A stretch of DNA of 64,000 bases from Thermobrachium celere DSM 8682 (GCF_000430995.1 NZ_HF952018.1:1-64000); one strand, 5' to 3'. Shown: positions 34,316 to 43,782, counted from the stretch's first letter. Notes: generated by a model not told the origin, from the sequence alone. Translations and numbers: made by a program.

Positions 34316-35392
34316 ATGAGAAGAAAGGGGATTATTATAACTCTTATAATATTTTTTATATTTGGTATTACAATTTATTCTCTAAAAAGAAGTGCACAAA
34401 AGCCTGTTGAAGTTAAAACACAGGAGGTTATAAAGGGGGATATTGTTGCAAGTTTTTCAACCAGTGGAACTGTTGAATCAAAAAATAAAAGGGAATATTA
34501 TGCCCTAACTACTGGTAAAGTGTTAAAAGTTTATGTAAAGGAGTCAGATAGGGTAAAAAAAGGAGATATACTAGTTGAATTTGAAGTTCAAGATATGACA
34601 AATCAATTGAAAACTGCAAAGCTTCAATATGAAAATGCTAAACTGCAGCTTGAAAATCTAAAAAAGCAGAAGGAAAATGCTATAAACAATCTTCCTCAAA
34701 ATCAAACAGCTTCAATAGATGATCAAATAAAGATGCAACAGAACCAAGTAGAAATAGCAAGGCTTAATGTAGAAAGTATTAAACAAACAATAGCAAAACA
34801 ACAAAGGTACTTAAAGGCAGAATCAGATGGGGTTGTAACTCAGATAAATGTAAAAGAGGGAAGTCAAGTACCAGTGCAGCTTCCTGCAATTGTTGTTGAA
34901 GATATTTATAACCTCAGAGTAGTAGTTAACATAAATCAATATGATGTAAACAGAATAAAAGAAGGACAAGAGGCAGAGATTAAGTTTTTGGACAATACTT
35001 TAAAGGGTGTTGTATCTTCAATCAGCAAATCTGCAACTAAGACAATGTCAACTGCTGGTACAGATACTGTTGTTAAGGCCTATGTTGATGTACTTGAAAA
35101 ATCTGATGTTATAAAACCTAATTTTGATGTAGATGTAGAAATTAAAACAGCATATAAAAACTCTGTATTAAAGGTACCAAATGAAGCAGTTATTCAAGAG
35201 AAGGATAATAGAGAAAGGGTATATATAGTTGAAAATGGTGTTGTAAAGTCAGTAGATGTAAAAATAGGACTACAAAATGACTTTGAATCTGAAGTTATAA
35301 GCGGATTAAAGGAAGGGGATAGGATAGTATTAAATCCCCCTGCAACATTAAAGGATGGAGTTAAAGTTGTAGATAAGGATGTGAAAAGATGA
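34316..35392 (+). CDS. HlyD/MacA-type membrane-fusion protein
   Basis: A 358-residue adaptor of a tripartite-like ABC exporter. An N-terminal helix (about 5-24) anchors it; a biotinyl-lipoyl-like segment ([20 protein letters not shown] near 62-82) is split by a coiled-coil hairpin (about 95-160, rich in Gln/Lys/Asn); beta-barrel and membrane-proximal domains follow, ending in a [13 protein letters not shown] segment. The stop overlaps the ATPase ATG (ATGA). With the next two genes it forms a MacAB-like exporter for peptides, lipids or drugs; substrate unknown. Confidence 0.9.
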   Translation: MRRKGIIITLIIFFIFGITIYSLKRSAQKPVEVKTQEVIKGDIVASFSTSGTVESKNKREYYALTTGKVLKVYVKESDRVKKGDILVEFEVQDMTNQLKTAKLQYENAKLQLENLKKQKENAINNLPQNQTASIDDQIKMQQNQVEIARLNVESIKQTIAKQQRYLKAESDGVVTQINVKEGSQVPVQLPAIVVEDIYNLRVVVNINQYDVNRIKEGQEAEIKFLDNTLKGVVSSISKSATKTMSTAGTDTVVKAYVDVLEKSDVIKPNFDVDVEIKTAYKNSVLKVPNEAVIQEKDNRERVYIVENGVVKSVDVKIGLQNDFESEVISGLKEGDRIVLNPPATLKDGVKVVDKDVKR

Positions 35393-36084
35393 TAGAAGTA
35401 TTTGAACTTAGAAAATCCTATAAACTATTATCAGATGATATTGAAGTTTTAAGGGGAATAAACTTAAAAATAGAAAAGGGTGAATATGTAGCAATAATGG
35501 GTCCTTCAGGATCAGGAAAGTCTACCCTTATGAATATTTTAGGATGCCTTGATAGACCAACTAATGGTAAATATATATTAAATGGAAGTGATGTATCCAA
35601 ATTAAATGATAATGAACTTGCAAAAATAAGAAATAGGGAAATAGGATTTGTTTTTCAAGCATTTAACCTACTTCCTAGGCTTTCAGCCCTTGAAAATGTT
35701 GAACTTCCACTTATATATGCAGGTATTAAAGCATCGGAGAGAAGAAAAAGGGCAGTTGAAGCACTTGAAAAGGTAGGGCTCTCTGATAGAATGCATCACA
35801 AACCTAACGAATTATCAGGTGGGCAAAGGCAGAGGGTAGCAATTGCAAGGGCCATTGTAACAAATCCATCGGTTTTAATGGCAGATGAGCCAACTGGAAA
35901 TTTAGATTCAAGGTCAAGTGAGGAGATAATGAAGATATTTCAAAGCCTAAATGATGAAGGAGCAACTATAGTTATGGTTACTCATGAGATGGATATTGCA
36001 AACCATACAAAGAGAATAGTTAGAATTAAAGATGGCTTGATTTTAAATGATAAACCAGTAGAAAACAGAATATGCTACAGGTAG
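35389..36084 (+). CDS. ABC transporter ATP-binding protein (MacB/LolD type)
   Basis: A 231-residue nucleotide-binding subunit. Walker [10 protein letters not shown] near 38-46, Q-loop [19 protein letters not shown], signature [14 protein letters not shown], Walker [13 protein letters not shown] and the His switch VTHE are all intact. Q-loop and signature wording are typical of the MacB/LolD/FtsE-like family. It energises the adjacent permease. Confidence 0.95.
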   Translation: MIEVFELRKSYKLLSDDIEVLRGINLKIEKGEYVAIMGPSGSGKSTLMNILGCLDRPTNGKYILNGSDVSKLNDNELAKIRNREIGFVFQAFNLLPRLSALENVELPLIYAGIKASERRKRAVEALEKVGLSDRMHHKPNELSGGQRQRVAIARAIVTNPSVLMADEPTGNLDSRSSEEIMKIFQSLNDEGATIVMVTHEMDIANHTKRIVRIKDGLILNDKPVENRICYR

Positions 36085-36092
36085 GTGTCTTT

Positions 36093-37301
36093 ATGAATAT
36101 TTTAGAAAGCTTTAAGGTTGCTATAGAAAGCATATTAGCTAATAAGCTTAGGTCTTTTCTTACGATGCTTGGGATAATAATTGGTATTTCATCAGTAATT
36201 ACAATTGTAGCAATAGGAAAAGGCGGACAAAAAAGAATAACAGCAGAATTTGAAGATATTGGAGTTAATGTTTTAGAGGTAAAGGTAGATACAAATACTC
36301 AGCTTTCAACTAAGGATTATTTTACGTTAGATGATATTAAGGAGATCAAAAATAGAATAGATGAGGTGAAAAATGTTGCACCACTGGTACAGAGACCAGT
36401 TACAGCAAAGTTTGAAAAGGCAACAAAGAGGGCGATTTTATTAGGTACAACTAATGATTATTCTTCTATATTTTCTTTAGATATACTATATGGTAGATTT
36501 ATTAATGAAAGGGACACACTTCTAGGTAAAAATGTTGTTGTGATTGACAATGTAAGTGCTAAAAATATATTTGGATATGAGGATTGTGTAGGCAAGACTG
36601 TTAAATTAGGCAGCAGGGATAACATGATTAATGCGGTGATAGTTGGTGTTTATAAGAATGAGGGTGGAACATTTGCAGCAGCCTTTGGTGGTAATATGCC
36701 AATATTTGCATATGTGCCAATAACATTCATGCAGAAGCTTATACCCAATGAGTTTAACATAACACAGATGCAGGTTTTAATTTCAAATTCTAAAAACTCA
36801 GAGGAAGTTGCAAGAAATATAATAAGGTTAGTTGAGTCAAGGCATTTTAATAAGGATAAGTACAAGGCAGAAAATTTAGTAAAGCAGCTTGATCAGGTAA
36901 ATAACATAATAAATATTTTTACTATGATAATTGGTGCCATAGCTGGAATTTCTCTTATTGTTGGTGGAATAGGAGTTATGAATATTATGCTTGTTTCGGT
37001 AACAGAACGAACAAGAGAGATAGGTATAAGGAAGGCTATAGGTGCAACAAGAAGGGATATATTGATACAGTTTTTAATAGAATCATTAATTTTATCGTTA
37101 ATTGGTGGAGTAATAGGTATGATGCTAGGAACCTTATTTGCCTATGCTATAGGAGTATTTTTAAAGATAGAGCCTACTGTTTCAATGTCGACAGTTTTAA
37201 TTGCATTTCTTTTCTCATCTGCAGTTGGTATATTCTTTGGAATATATCCAGCAAACAAAGCAGCAAAACTAGATCCAATAGAGGCGTTAAGATATGAGTA
37301 A
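36093..37301 (+). CDS. ABC transporter permease (MacB-type, FtsX fold)
   Basis: A 402-residue permease with one N-terminal helix (about 20-42; SFLTMLGIIIGISSVITIV), a large extracytoplasmic MacB_PCD domain (about 45-270) and three C-terminal helices in the FtsX fold (about 277-390), with VTERTREIGIRKAIGATRRD as the coupling segment. ATG at 36093 is selected because an AGGTAGGTG SD precedes it; the frame open from 36072 overlaps the ATPase gene. Terminator follows. Confidence 0.93.
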   Translation: MNILESFKVAIESILANKLRSFLTMLGIIIGISSVITIVAIGKGGQKRITAEFEDIGVNVLEVKVDTNTQLSTKDYFTLDDIKEIKNRIDEVKNVAPLVQRPVTAKFEKATKRAILLGTTNDYSSIFSLDILYGRFINERDTLLGKNVVVIDNVSAKNIFGYEDCVGKTVKLGSRDNMINAVIVGVYKNEGGTFAAAFGGNMPIFAYVPITFMQKLIPNEFNITQMQVLISNSKNSEEVARNIIRLVESRHFNKDKYKAENLVKQLDQVNNIINIFTMIIGAIAGISLIVGGIGVMNIMLVSVTERTREIGIRKAIGATRRDILIQFLIESLILSLIGGVIGMMLGTLFAYAIGVFLKIEPTVSMSTVLIAFLFSSAVGIFFGIYPANKAAKLDPIEALRYE

Positions 37302-37310
37302 AATTTTTAG

Positions 37311-37347
37311 CCCCATGAATTTTAAGTTAAAATTCATGGGGTTTTTT
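37311..37347 (+). terminator. Terminator of the MacAB-type operon
   Basis: A CCCCATGAAT... stem of up to 15 bp with its reverse complement, then TTTTTT. Confidence 0.92.
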
Positions 37348-37374
37348 ATAAAAATTTATGTAACTTTAGAATAA

Positions 37375-37740
37375 TTACCTTTTAAAAAATTTTTTTATAA
37401 AACTTAGTACATTTTTTTCTTTATTATCAAAGTATGATGAATACCACTCCAACACAACGTCTCTTAATACTGTTTCTCTTCCTTTATATAACTTTTTAAA
37501 GGATTCATCCCACATTGACTTTGGATCAATTGTTATTATTTTCTTTTTAAATTTTTCAACATCATCACAGTATGCAAATATTAGAGCATTTTTAACTAGT
37601 GTTTTAAATTCTTCTTCTATATCAAGTCTTTGACTTAGAAGAGTCTCTACTAGGCTCTTATCAACTGAATTTCCTGTATGTTCAATTCCATAAAGTATTC
37701 TTCCAATAAAAAACTTTTCGTGTGTTGATAACTTTCCCAT
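37375..37740 (-). CDS. Hypothetical protein, 121 residues
   Basis: A soluble, helical protein (MGKLSTHEKFFIGRILYGIE...) with AGGAGG placed seven bases before ATG on the minus strand. C-terminus is basic and aromatic (LSFIKKFFKR). No domain recognised. It is convergent with the MacAB operon and divergent from a ferredoxin gene. Confidence 0.65.
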   Translation of the reverse strand: MGKLSTHEKFFIGRILYGIEHTGNSVDKSLVETLLSQRLDIEEEFKTLVKNALIFAYCDDVEKFKKKIITIDPKSMWDESFKKLYKGRETVLRDVVLEWYSSYFDNKEKNVLSFIKKFFKR

Positions 37741-37850
37741 ATAAACCTCCTCATTGAGCGTACAATTTAAAATTGACTAATTATATTTTAGAACTTTTAG
37801 GGTAAAAAGTAAATTATGTGGTAATAATAAATAAAAAGGAGGGATGTTTT

Positions 37851-38039
37851 ATGAAGGCAATAGTTGATAAGGAAACATGCATAGGATGTGGATTATGTCC
37901 ATCTATCGCACCAGATGTTTTTGAGATGGGAGACGATGGTAAAGCCCATGTTATCACCTCAACAGTACCAGCAGGTTCAGAAGATGCTGCAAAGGAGTCA
38001 GAAGCAAGCTGCCCTGTAAATGCAATAAAAGTACAATAA
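37851..38039 (+). CDS. Single-cluster [4Fe-4S] ferredoxin
   Basis: A 62-residue ferredoxin with one cluster: CIGCGLC and a distal CPVNAI; the second cluster positions are replaced by the insert GSEDAAKESEAS. This is the Bacillus/Thermotoga-type monocluster form (about 60 residues), distinct from the two-cluster ferredoxin at 8454. ATG follows AAAGGAGGGATGTTTT. The stop lies inside a bidirectional terminator shared with the convergent kinase gene. Confidence 0.93.
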   Translation: MKAIVDKETCIGCGLCPSIAPDVFEMGDDGKAHVITSTVPAGSEDAAKESEASCPVNAIKVQ

Positions 38040-38059
38040 GGTGGCAAGTGCCACCTTAT
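38036..38059. terminator. Bidirectional terminator containing both convergent stop codons
   Basis: ATAAGGTGGCA and TGCCACCTTAT enclose a 2-base centre. The ferredoxin stop (38037-38039) and the kinase stop (38056-38058) each lie inside an arm. Confidence 0.85.
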
Positions 38060-39573
38060 ATAATGTCAGCAAAATAATTTTTACTGTATTCTATTCTTCT
38101 TTGCAACTTTTGTTGATTTAGCATGGCCTTTTTATTTGGGAGCGTTATAGCATAACCAGTTAGGTTATCCTTATTTATTATTTTGATCTCACCCTCTAAC
38201 ATTTTAACAAATTCTCTTGCAATATAAAGTCCAATTCCTAAACCTTCTGTTGAAGGAAGATTTGAGTCTTTTGATTTATAGAATTTATCAAATATCCTAT
38301 GCTTTTCATCCTCATTTATTGGGGGGCCATCATTTAGAATGCATAATTGTAATTTTTGATCAATTTGAAGATCTATATGAATATTTCCACCATAGTTTGT
38401 ATATTTTATGGAATTAGATATAAGGTTTAAGAAAATATTTGTAAACATCTTTTTATCAGTTACAAAAGTTCTATTATTAGAGAATTCAAAAGTCACATCC
38501 AGCTTCTTTTTATCTAAAACCTCTTCAGCCGATTCTATTATTTCGTCTATTATGTAAACAATGTCTTCATCAGAATAGAATACTTCAACATTTCCATTTT
38601 CAATTTCATTAAATAATATCAGGTTATCTGAAAGTCTATTTAATCTGTGGGCATTATTTTCGATTGAGGATATATAACTTAAATATTTTTGAGGATTTTG
38701 GTATATTAACCTAGAGGCATTTAATATAATATTTACTGGTGTTCTAAGTTCATGGGATAGATTAATTAAAAAGTCTGTTTTTATTGTATTTGCTTCTTCT
38801 AGATTTTTATATGGTTTTTGAATGTTGCTCATTACAAAGGTTTTAATTAAAAATAAAAATGCTATTAACTTAAAAACATGAGTTGATGCTGCAAATATAT
38901 CGTTTGGGTATTTATGAAAATAGGATACATATTTAGAGAAAAATGCAAAAGCAATGCTGTTTATAGAATTTATATTATAAATATCAGGCTTTAATTTATA
39001 GCGTTTTAGGGATGTTAAAAGAGCATAAAAATAAAGGGCAAAAACAGTAAAGTCAAGTACCCTGCAGTATTTAGTTGGCCCATTTGAATCAATAAAGATA
39101 ACATATTGTTGGTTTTTAAAGGCATAGTGTACTAACAAAGAAAAGGCTGTAAAAACTAATGGAATATAAAAAAAATGCTTTCTATCTTTTGCTACATGAT
39201 TTTCAGGTAATTTATTTAAAAGTATAATCGCTATGCTCAGTAGTGTATATGTAATATTAGCAAGCAGAATACTTATCCCCCAACTGTCCATTTGTAGAGC
39301 AAAGTGTATGTGAAGAATATTAATTAGCGAAATAGATAAAAAAATAGAAGAAGGGATAATATATTTTTGCTTCTTTTCATAGGGGAATGTGTACCATCCT
39401 ATATAAAAGATAGTACATGATGCCATAGAAACAATTATTTCACTTGCTAAATGAAAAAAATCAAAGGTACGTCGATCTATAAGTATAGGTTTTTTTGTAG
39501 ATAAAACTGCGAAAAAAATAAAAATGAAAAAAGAAATTAACAAATTTATGATAATAGTTATTTTTTTCTTCAA
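38056..39573 (-). CDS. Membrane sensor histidine kinase with MASE3-like N-terminus
   Basis: A 505-residue sensor kinase with no partner response regulator next to it (orphan). About seven hydrophobic segments (residues 1-245) resemble MASE3. Then come a dimerisation helix with H-box LSHELRTPVN (His near 275) and an HATPase domain with N-box NLISNSIKYT, DGPP, and GLGIGLYIAREF. Start: TTG at 39573 behind AAGGGGGGATAAAA; the earlier in-frame ATG at 39600 lacks an SD. Orphan membrane kinases often feed Spo0A in clostridia, and a Spo0A-like box lies in its promoter region, so a sporulation role is a reasonable inference. Confidence 0.85.
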   Translation of the reverse strand: MKKKITIIINLLISFFIFIFFAVLSTKKPILIDRRTFDFFHLASEIIVSMASCTIFYIGWYTFPYEKKQKYIIPSSIFLSISLINILHIHFALQMDSWGISILLANITYTLLSIAIILLNKLPENHVAKDRKHFFYIPLVFTAFSLLVHYAFKNQQYVIFIDSNGPTKYCRVLDFTVFALYFYALLTSLKRYKLKPDIYNINSINSIAFAFFSKYVSYFHKYPNDIFAASTHVFKLIAFLFLIKTFVMSNIQKPYKNLEEANTIKTDFLINLSHELRTPVNIILNASRLIYQNPQKYLSYISSIENNAHRLNRLSDNLILFNEIENGNVEVFYSDEDIVYIIDEIIESAEEVLDKKKLDVTFEFSNNRTFVTDKKMFTNIFLNLISNSIKYTNYGGNIHIDLQIDQKLQLCILNDGPPINEDEKHRIFDKFYKSKDSNLPSTEGLGIGLYIAREFVKMLEGEIKIINKDNLTGYAITLPNKKAMLNQQKLQRRIEYSKNYFADII

Positions 39574-39632
39574 TTTTATCCCCCCTTGGCAAAAAAACAT
39601 TTTATCATACTTAAATGAATATTTCTACAATT

Positions 39633-39658
39633 TGTCGAATGAATTACAAATTTAGACA
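39633..39658. promoter_or_regulatory. Spo0A-box-like pair between kinase and uppP
   Basis: TGTCGAA on the plus strand (39633-39639) and a TGTCTAA variant on the minus strand (39652-39658) face each other. The second lies within a 15-base sequence that recurs, inverted, upstream of the chemoreceptor at 45081. Confidence 0.4.
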
Positions 39659-39736
39659 AAATATTACATAAATTATTTTATCATTGATTTATTATAAACA
39701 ATAGTGTATTCTATTTAGAGGAAAGGGGGATGTGCT

Positions 39737-40519
39737 TTGATATTAAAGGCTATAATTTTAGGAATAATTGAAGGATTAACAGAATTTTTACCTGTATCAT
39801 CAACAGGACATCTAATCATTGCAAACAAATACATAAGCTTTACAGGAAACTTTGCTAATGTATTTGATGTTGTTATTCAGGTTGGTGCAATACTTGCAGT
39901 AATGCTTTATTTTAAAGATAAGATATTCCCTAAATTTGAAGATAAAAGACAAGCAAGAAGGGTGTTTAGGCTTTGGTATAAGGTTGTAGTTGGATTTTTA
40001 CCAGCTGCAGTCTTAGGATTTTTATTAGATGATTATATAGAAGAACACTTTTTTAATCCTAGAACAGTTGCCTATGCACTAATTTTTGGAGCATTGCTTT
40101 TACTATTTGCTGAAGCAAGGCTAAAGAGGGTTAAGGTTGATGATGTAGATGAAATGACCTATAAAGATGCATTAGGAGTAGGATTATTCCAATGTTTAGC
40201 TCTTTGGCCTGGTATGTCAAGATCTGCATCAACCATAATAGGAGGATTATTCCTAGGACTTTCAAGAGAAGTATCAGCAGAGTTTTCATTCTTCTTAGCA
40301 CTTCCAACAATAATAGGGGCTTCAGTTTTAAAACTATTTAAATCAGGATTGATGTTTACTCCATATGAGTGGTTAGTTTTATTTGTTGGAACTTTTGTTT
40401 CCTTTGTTGTAGCATTAATAGTTATTGCTGCTTTTATGAGCTATATAAAGAAAAGAAAGTTGGCTCCATTTGCATATTATAGAATTATACTTGGAATAAT
40501 AGTGTTGCTTTTATTATAA
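39737..40519 (+). CDS. uppP: Undecaprenyl-diphosphatase
   Basis: A 260-residue BacA/UppP integral membrane phosphatase that recycles undecaprenyl diphosphate to the monophosphate carrier for wall and glycan synthesis; confers bacitracin tolerance. Active-site motifs EGLTEFLPVSSTGHL near residues 8-22 and WPGMSRSASTIIGG near 155-168 are intact. TTG start after GAAAGGGGGATGTGC. It is convergent with the coat-like gene, sharing a palindromic terminator. Confidence 0.95.
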   Translation: MILKAIILGIIEGLTEFLPVSSTGHLIIANKYISFTGNFANVFDVVIQVGAILAVMLYFKDKIFPKFEDKRQARRVFRLWYKVVVGFLPAAVLGFLLDDYIEEHFFNPRTVAYALIFGALLLLFAEARLKRVKVDDVDEMTYKDALGVGLFQCLALWPGMSRSASTIIGGLFLGLSREVSAEFSFFLALPTIIGASVLKLFKSGLMFTPYEWLVLFVGTFVSFVVALIVIAAFMSYIKKRKLAPFAYYRIILGIIVLLLL

Positions 40520-40577
40520 AGTAGCCCTATAATTGTGCTTAGTTATTTTTGTAATTAGCTTAATAAATGCAAATTAT

Positions 40578-40611
40578 GTAGAATAAGCTGGTTATAACCA
40601 GCTTATTCTAC
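40578..40611. terminator. Bidirectional terminator, 17-bp arms
   Basis: A perfect 34-base palindrome (GTAGAATAAGCTGGTTA and complement). The minus-gene stop (40603-40605) is within it; flanks are T-rich. Confidence 0.8.
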
Positions 40612-41052
40612 TTTATAGTATCCTTTTGTTCTCATCATGTTGAATATAGTTTCTGCGTGTCCTTGTTCTTCCTGTTGGATATGTTGAAGTTGTTTTCTTA
40701 TGTTAGTATCAACGGTTTCTAAAATTGCTGTATTGTAGTTTGAGGAAACATGTTTTTCAGTAGATAATGAATCATTCATAATTTGAGCATCTGAGAAGGA
40801 AAGATTTTGCTGATTTTGAGCTGCAGATGGCTTATTATAGCTCTCATAGATGCTAGTATAATTAACACCATTTTGAGTTAATATATTTTTCAGTGTTGTT
40901 GCATGCTGCCTTTCATATCCTGCAAGAGTGTTGAACATATTTTTTACATCTGCATCACTTGCTAATGCTGCATATTGTTCATATTTTCTAATACAAAGAT
41001 ATTCAGCATCAAGATTTTCCTTAAGGTAATTTATCTCTTTTTGAGTGAGCAT
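40603..41052 (-). CDS. Ferritin-like spore-coat protein (CotF family)
   Basis: A 149-residue helical-bundle protein. Two helix pairs, EYLCIRKYEQYAALASDADV with YERQHATTL, and LQHIQQEEQGHAETIFNMM with KGYY, follow the coat F/ferritin-like layout with conserved Glu and His positions (E..H). A Gln/Asn-rich linker lies near 75-95. ATG is selected from GGAGGTG six bases upstream. CotF proteins are spore-coat components; an iron-binding rubrerythrin-like role is an alternative. Confidence 0.78.
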   Translation of the reverse strand: MLTQKEINYLKENLDAEYLCIRKYEQYAALASDADVKNMFNTLAGYERQHATTLKNILTQNGVNYTSIYESYNKPSAAQNQQNLSFSDAQIMNDSLSTEKHVSSNYNTAILETVDTNIRKQLQHIQQEEQGHAETIFNMMRTKGYYKVE

Positions 41053-41156
41053 ATTAAACACCTCCAAAATTATTTTTTGCAAATATATGATTTATATCAC
41101 ATAAATTTTTTATATTTTATTTTATAATCAGTTTGAAAATAAATGGAGGTGGTATC

Positions 41157-41897
41157 ATGGCAATAAGAAAGATAGTGCATATAGATGAAGAAAAGTGCAA
41201 TGGATGTGGATTATGTATTCCAAACTGTGCAGAGGGAGCACTACAAATAGTAGATGGTAAAGCAAAGCTTGTTAAAGATATTTACTGTGATGGACTTGGA
41301 GCTTGTTTAGGACATTGTCCACAAGGAGCTATATCAATAATAGAAAGAGAAGCAGAAGAATTTGATGAAAGGGCTGTTGAGGAATATTTAAAATCAAAGA
41401 AGGATGATGATAATTTAAAAAACACAACAAAGCACCATATACATCATGGTGGTTGTCCAGGAAGTATGATAAGGCAATTTAATAATGCCTCTAACCAAGA
41501 GCAAAATATTAAGGTTTCATCAAGATTAAGACAATGGCCTGTTCAATTAAGTCTAGTTCCTGCTACAGCACCATATTTAAATGGAGCTGATCTACTAATT
41601 ACGGCAGATTGCGTACCTTTTGCATATGGAAATTATCATAATGACTTTCTAAAGGACAGAGCAGTTGTGGTAGGTTGTCCAAAATTAGATGATATAGAAT
41701 ACTATATTGAAAAGCTAACAGATATAATAAAGCTCAATAATCTAGAGAGCATAACAGTTTTAAAGATGGAGGTTCCTTGTTGCAGCGGAATGATGTATGC
41801 AGCAAAGACAGCAAGAGATAGAGCAGGTTCTGATATTCCAATTAAAGTTGTAACTATTGGAATTGAAGGCGACATTTTAAAGAGAGAGTACGTGTAA
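41157..41897 (+). CDS. 4Fe-4S ferredoxin-domain protein
   Basis: A 246-residue protein. Two cluster motifs are at the N-terminus: CNGCGLCIPNCAEGAL (near 14-29) and CDGLGACLGHCPQGAI (near 45-60). The rest is a conserved clostridial C-terminal domain: CPGSMIRQF, LRQWPVQLSLVPATAPYL, ADCVPFAYGNYH, VVGCPKLDD and KMEVPCCSGM, with extra cysteines. It appears to be a redox protein of unknown partner. GGAGGTGG precedes ATG; divergent from the coat-like gene. Confidence 0.9.
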   Translation: MAIRKIVHIDEEKCNGCGLCIPNCAEGALQIVDGKAKLVKDIYCDGLGACLGHCPQGAISIIEREAEEFDERAVEEYLKSKKDDDNLKNTTKHHIHHGGCPGSMIRQFNNASNQEQNIKVSSRLRQWPVQLSLVPATAPYLNGADLLITADCVPFAYGNYHNDFLKDRAVVVGCPKLDDIEYYIEKLTDIIKLNNLESITVLKMEVPCCSGMMYAAKTARDRAGSDIPIKVVTIGIEGDILKREYV

Positions 41898-41956
41898 AAA
41901 AATTCAAGGAATAAAAACATCACCTATACTAAGAATAATTAGTAGAGGTGATCTAC

Positions 41957-42571
41957 TTGAAAAAGAAGATAACAATACTATATCTAATAACATTTATACT
42001 ATTTACTTCAATAGTATTTGCACAGGACACATACTATACAGTACAGCCAGGAGATAGCATGTGGAAAATAGCACAAAAATATCAGGTTGGGGTATCAGAA
42101 ATAGTTGCAGCAAACCCAGAAATCAAAGATCCAGCATTAATCTACCCAGGGCAGAAGATAAAGATACCTGTTGTTGAAACAAAGGCAATAGAAAGTGAAG
42201 TAGTAAGGCTTGTGAATATTGAAAGGGCAAAGGTAGGTTTACCAGCCCTTAAGGAAAATTGGCAGCTTTCAAGAATTGCAAGATATAAGTCTCAGGATAT
42301 GATAAATAAAAACTACTTCTCACATTATTCACCAACTTATGGTTCACCCTTTGATATGATAGAATCCTTTGGATTGAAATTCTCAGCAGCAGGAGAAAAC
42401 ATAGCAATGGGTCAAAGAACTCCTCAAGAGGTTATGAATGCATGGATGAACTCTCCTGGCCATAGAAGTAACATCCTAAGCCCAACATATACGGAAATAG
42501 GAGTAGGACTTGCAAAGGACAAATATGGAAGGTGCTACTGGACACAGATGTTTATAAAACCTATTAGATAA
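41957..42571 (+). CDS. Secreted LysM-CAP domain protein (SafA/YkwD-like)
   Basis: A 204-residue exported protein. Signal peptide about residues 1-22 ends near IVFAQ; a LysM domain follows (YYTVQPGDSMWKIAQKYQVG to YPGQKIKIP, near 25-70) and a CAP/SCP domain (about 78-204) with VNIERAKVGLPAL, SHYSPTYGSPF, GENIAMG and MNSPGHRSNILSP. This layout resembles spore-coat assembly SafA-type and YkwD proteins. Start is TTG at 41957 after AGAGGTGATCTAC. The LysM probably anchors it on peptidoglycan. Confidence 0.88.
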   Translation: MKKKITILYLITFILFTSIVFAQDTYYTVQPGDSMWKIAQKYQVGVSEIVAANPEIKDPALIYPGQKIKIPVVETKAIESEVVRLVNIERAKVGLPALKENWQLSRIARYKSQDMINKNYFSHYSPTYGSPFDMIESFGLKFSAAGENIAMGQRTPQEVMNAWMNSPGHRSNILSPTYTEIGVGLAKDKYGRCYWTQMFIKPIR

Positions 42572-42593
42572 TTGAAATTAAAAAAATATTTTG

Positions 42594-42630
42594 TAGCCCC
42601 ATGAATGTATAAAAATCGTTCATGGGGCTA
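42594..42630. repeat. Inverted repeat, GCCCCATGAA hairpin family
   Basis: TAGCCCCATGAA and TTCATGGGGCTA, 12 bp each, with a 13-base loop. No U run follows on the plus strand; on the minus strand the flank is richer in T. It resembles the hairpins at 34183 and 37311. Confidence 0.55.
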
Positions 42631-42754
42631 AATTATGGCGTTTTTTGTTTAGAAAAATATAAATTTTGTATATAATTTATGCTTTTATTTTTGTAATCAA
42701 AGTAATATAATTAGTATGTATATTAAATTAAATTAATTAAGAAAGGGGATAACT

Positions 42755-43708
42755 ATGTACATAGGTATAGATTTAGGTGGTACAAACATTGCAGCTGGAC
42801 TAGTTGATGATAGCGGAAAAATATTATATACAAAATCAACTCCAACGCTTGCAACAAGAGGATATAAGGCAGTTATAGATGATATAAACAAGTTAGTTAA
42901 GGATATTATTGAAGAAGCAAAGGTTGAAAAGAATGAAATAAAAGCAATAGGTATAGGTATACCAGGGCTTGCTGATAAGGATGGAAATGTTATATTTTGC
43001 GTTAACTTAGGATGGGAAAACATTCCTTTAAGAAAAATGATGGAGGAAGAGTTAAATATTCCAGTATTTATAGACAACGATGCAACTGTTGCTGGCCTTG
43101 CTGAATATGAGTTTGGTTCAATGAAGGGATGCAAAAATGGAATTCTTCTAACATTAGGTACAGGTATAGGTGGAGGAATAATATTAAATGGAGAGGTTTA
43201 TAGCGGAGTACATGGTGTAGGTTCGGAAATAGGACATATGATAATAGGAGAAAACTTTTATAATTGCAACTGTGGAAAGAATGGATGCTTTGAAACATTT
43301 GCATCTTCAACAGCAATAATTAAATATACTCAAAAATTAATTAGTGAGGGAAATACAGATACAATAATTCTACAAAAGGTAGAAGGGGATTTAGAAAAGA
43401 TAAATGCAAAAGTAATTTTTGATAGCGCAAAAGAAGGCGATAGGGTTGCTAAGATGGCAGTGGATAGACTTGTAAAATACCTTGTTATAGGAATATTCAA
43501 TATAGTAAACTTCATGGATCCAGAGGTTATAGCATTAGGCGGAGGAATTTCTAATGCAGGAGAGTACTTATTAAATTTAGTAAAAGAGGAATTTGAAAAA
43601 TTTAAATACTACAAGACTCTTCCAGCAGCAAACATTGTACTTGCTCAGTTTAAAAATGATGCAGGAATACTTGGAGCTGCGATGCTTGGAAAACATGGTG
43701 TAAGATAA
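42755..43708 (+). CDS. glcK: ROK-family glucokinase
   Basis: A 317-residue sugar kinase (glucose + ATP to glucose-6-phosphate). Phosphate 1 motif IGIDLGGTNIAAGLVD at the N-terminus, VFIDNDATVAGLAE with catalytic Asp, GTGIGGGIIL, EIGHM and the ROK zinc motif CNCGKNGCFE near 170-179 are all present. SD GAAAGGGG. manC lies 82 bases downstream, a possible sugar-activation pair. Confidence 0.93.
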   Translation: MYIGIDLGGTNIAAGLVDDSGKILYTKSTPTLATRGYKAVIDDINKLVKDIIEEAKVEKNEIKAIGIGIPGLADKDGNVIFCVNLGWENIPLRKMMEEELNIPVFIDNDATVAGLAEYEFGSMKGCKNGILLTLGTGIGGGIILNGEVYSGVHGVGSEIGHMIIGENFYNCNCGKNGCFETFASSTAIIKYTQKLISEGNTDTIILQKVEGDLEKINAKVIFDSAKEGDRVAKMAVDRLVKYLVIGIFNIVNFMDPEVIALGGGISNAGEYLLNLVKEEFEKFKYYKTLPAANIVLAQFKNDAGILGAAMLGKHGVR

Positions 43709-43749
43709 GTAAAAAATGTGATTTACTACTATTAAGTAGCAAATAAAGG

Positions 43750-43782
43750 CCACTCTGCATATTATAACAATATGCGGGGTGG
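43750..43782 (+). promoter_or_regulatory. Hairpin that sequesters the manC ribosome-binding site
   Basis: A 14-bp stem (two G-U pairs) around ATAAC has the manC SD GGGGTGG (43776-43782) entirely in its 3' arm; ATG begins eight bases later at 43790. A weak TTATTTTA follows, so a glcK terminator overlapping the next SD is the alternative reading. Confidence 0.5.

Noticed and set aside
42594-42630. Terminator call for the hairpin after the LysM-CAP gene
   Set aside because: The stem is good but no U run follows on the coding strand, so it is listed only as an inverted repeat.
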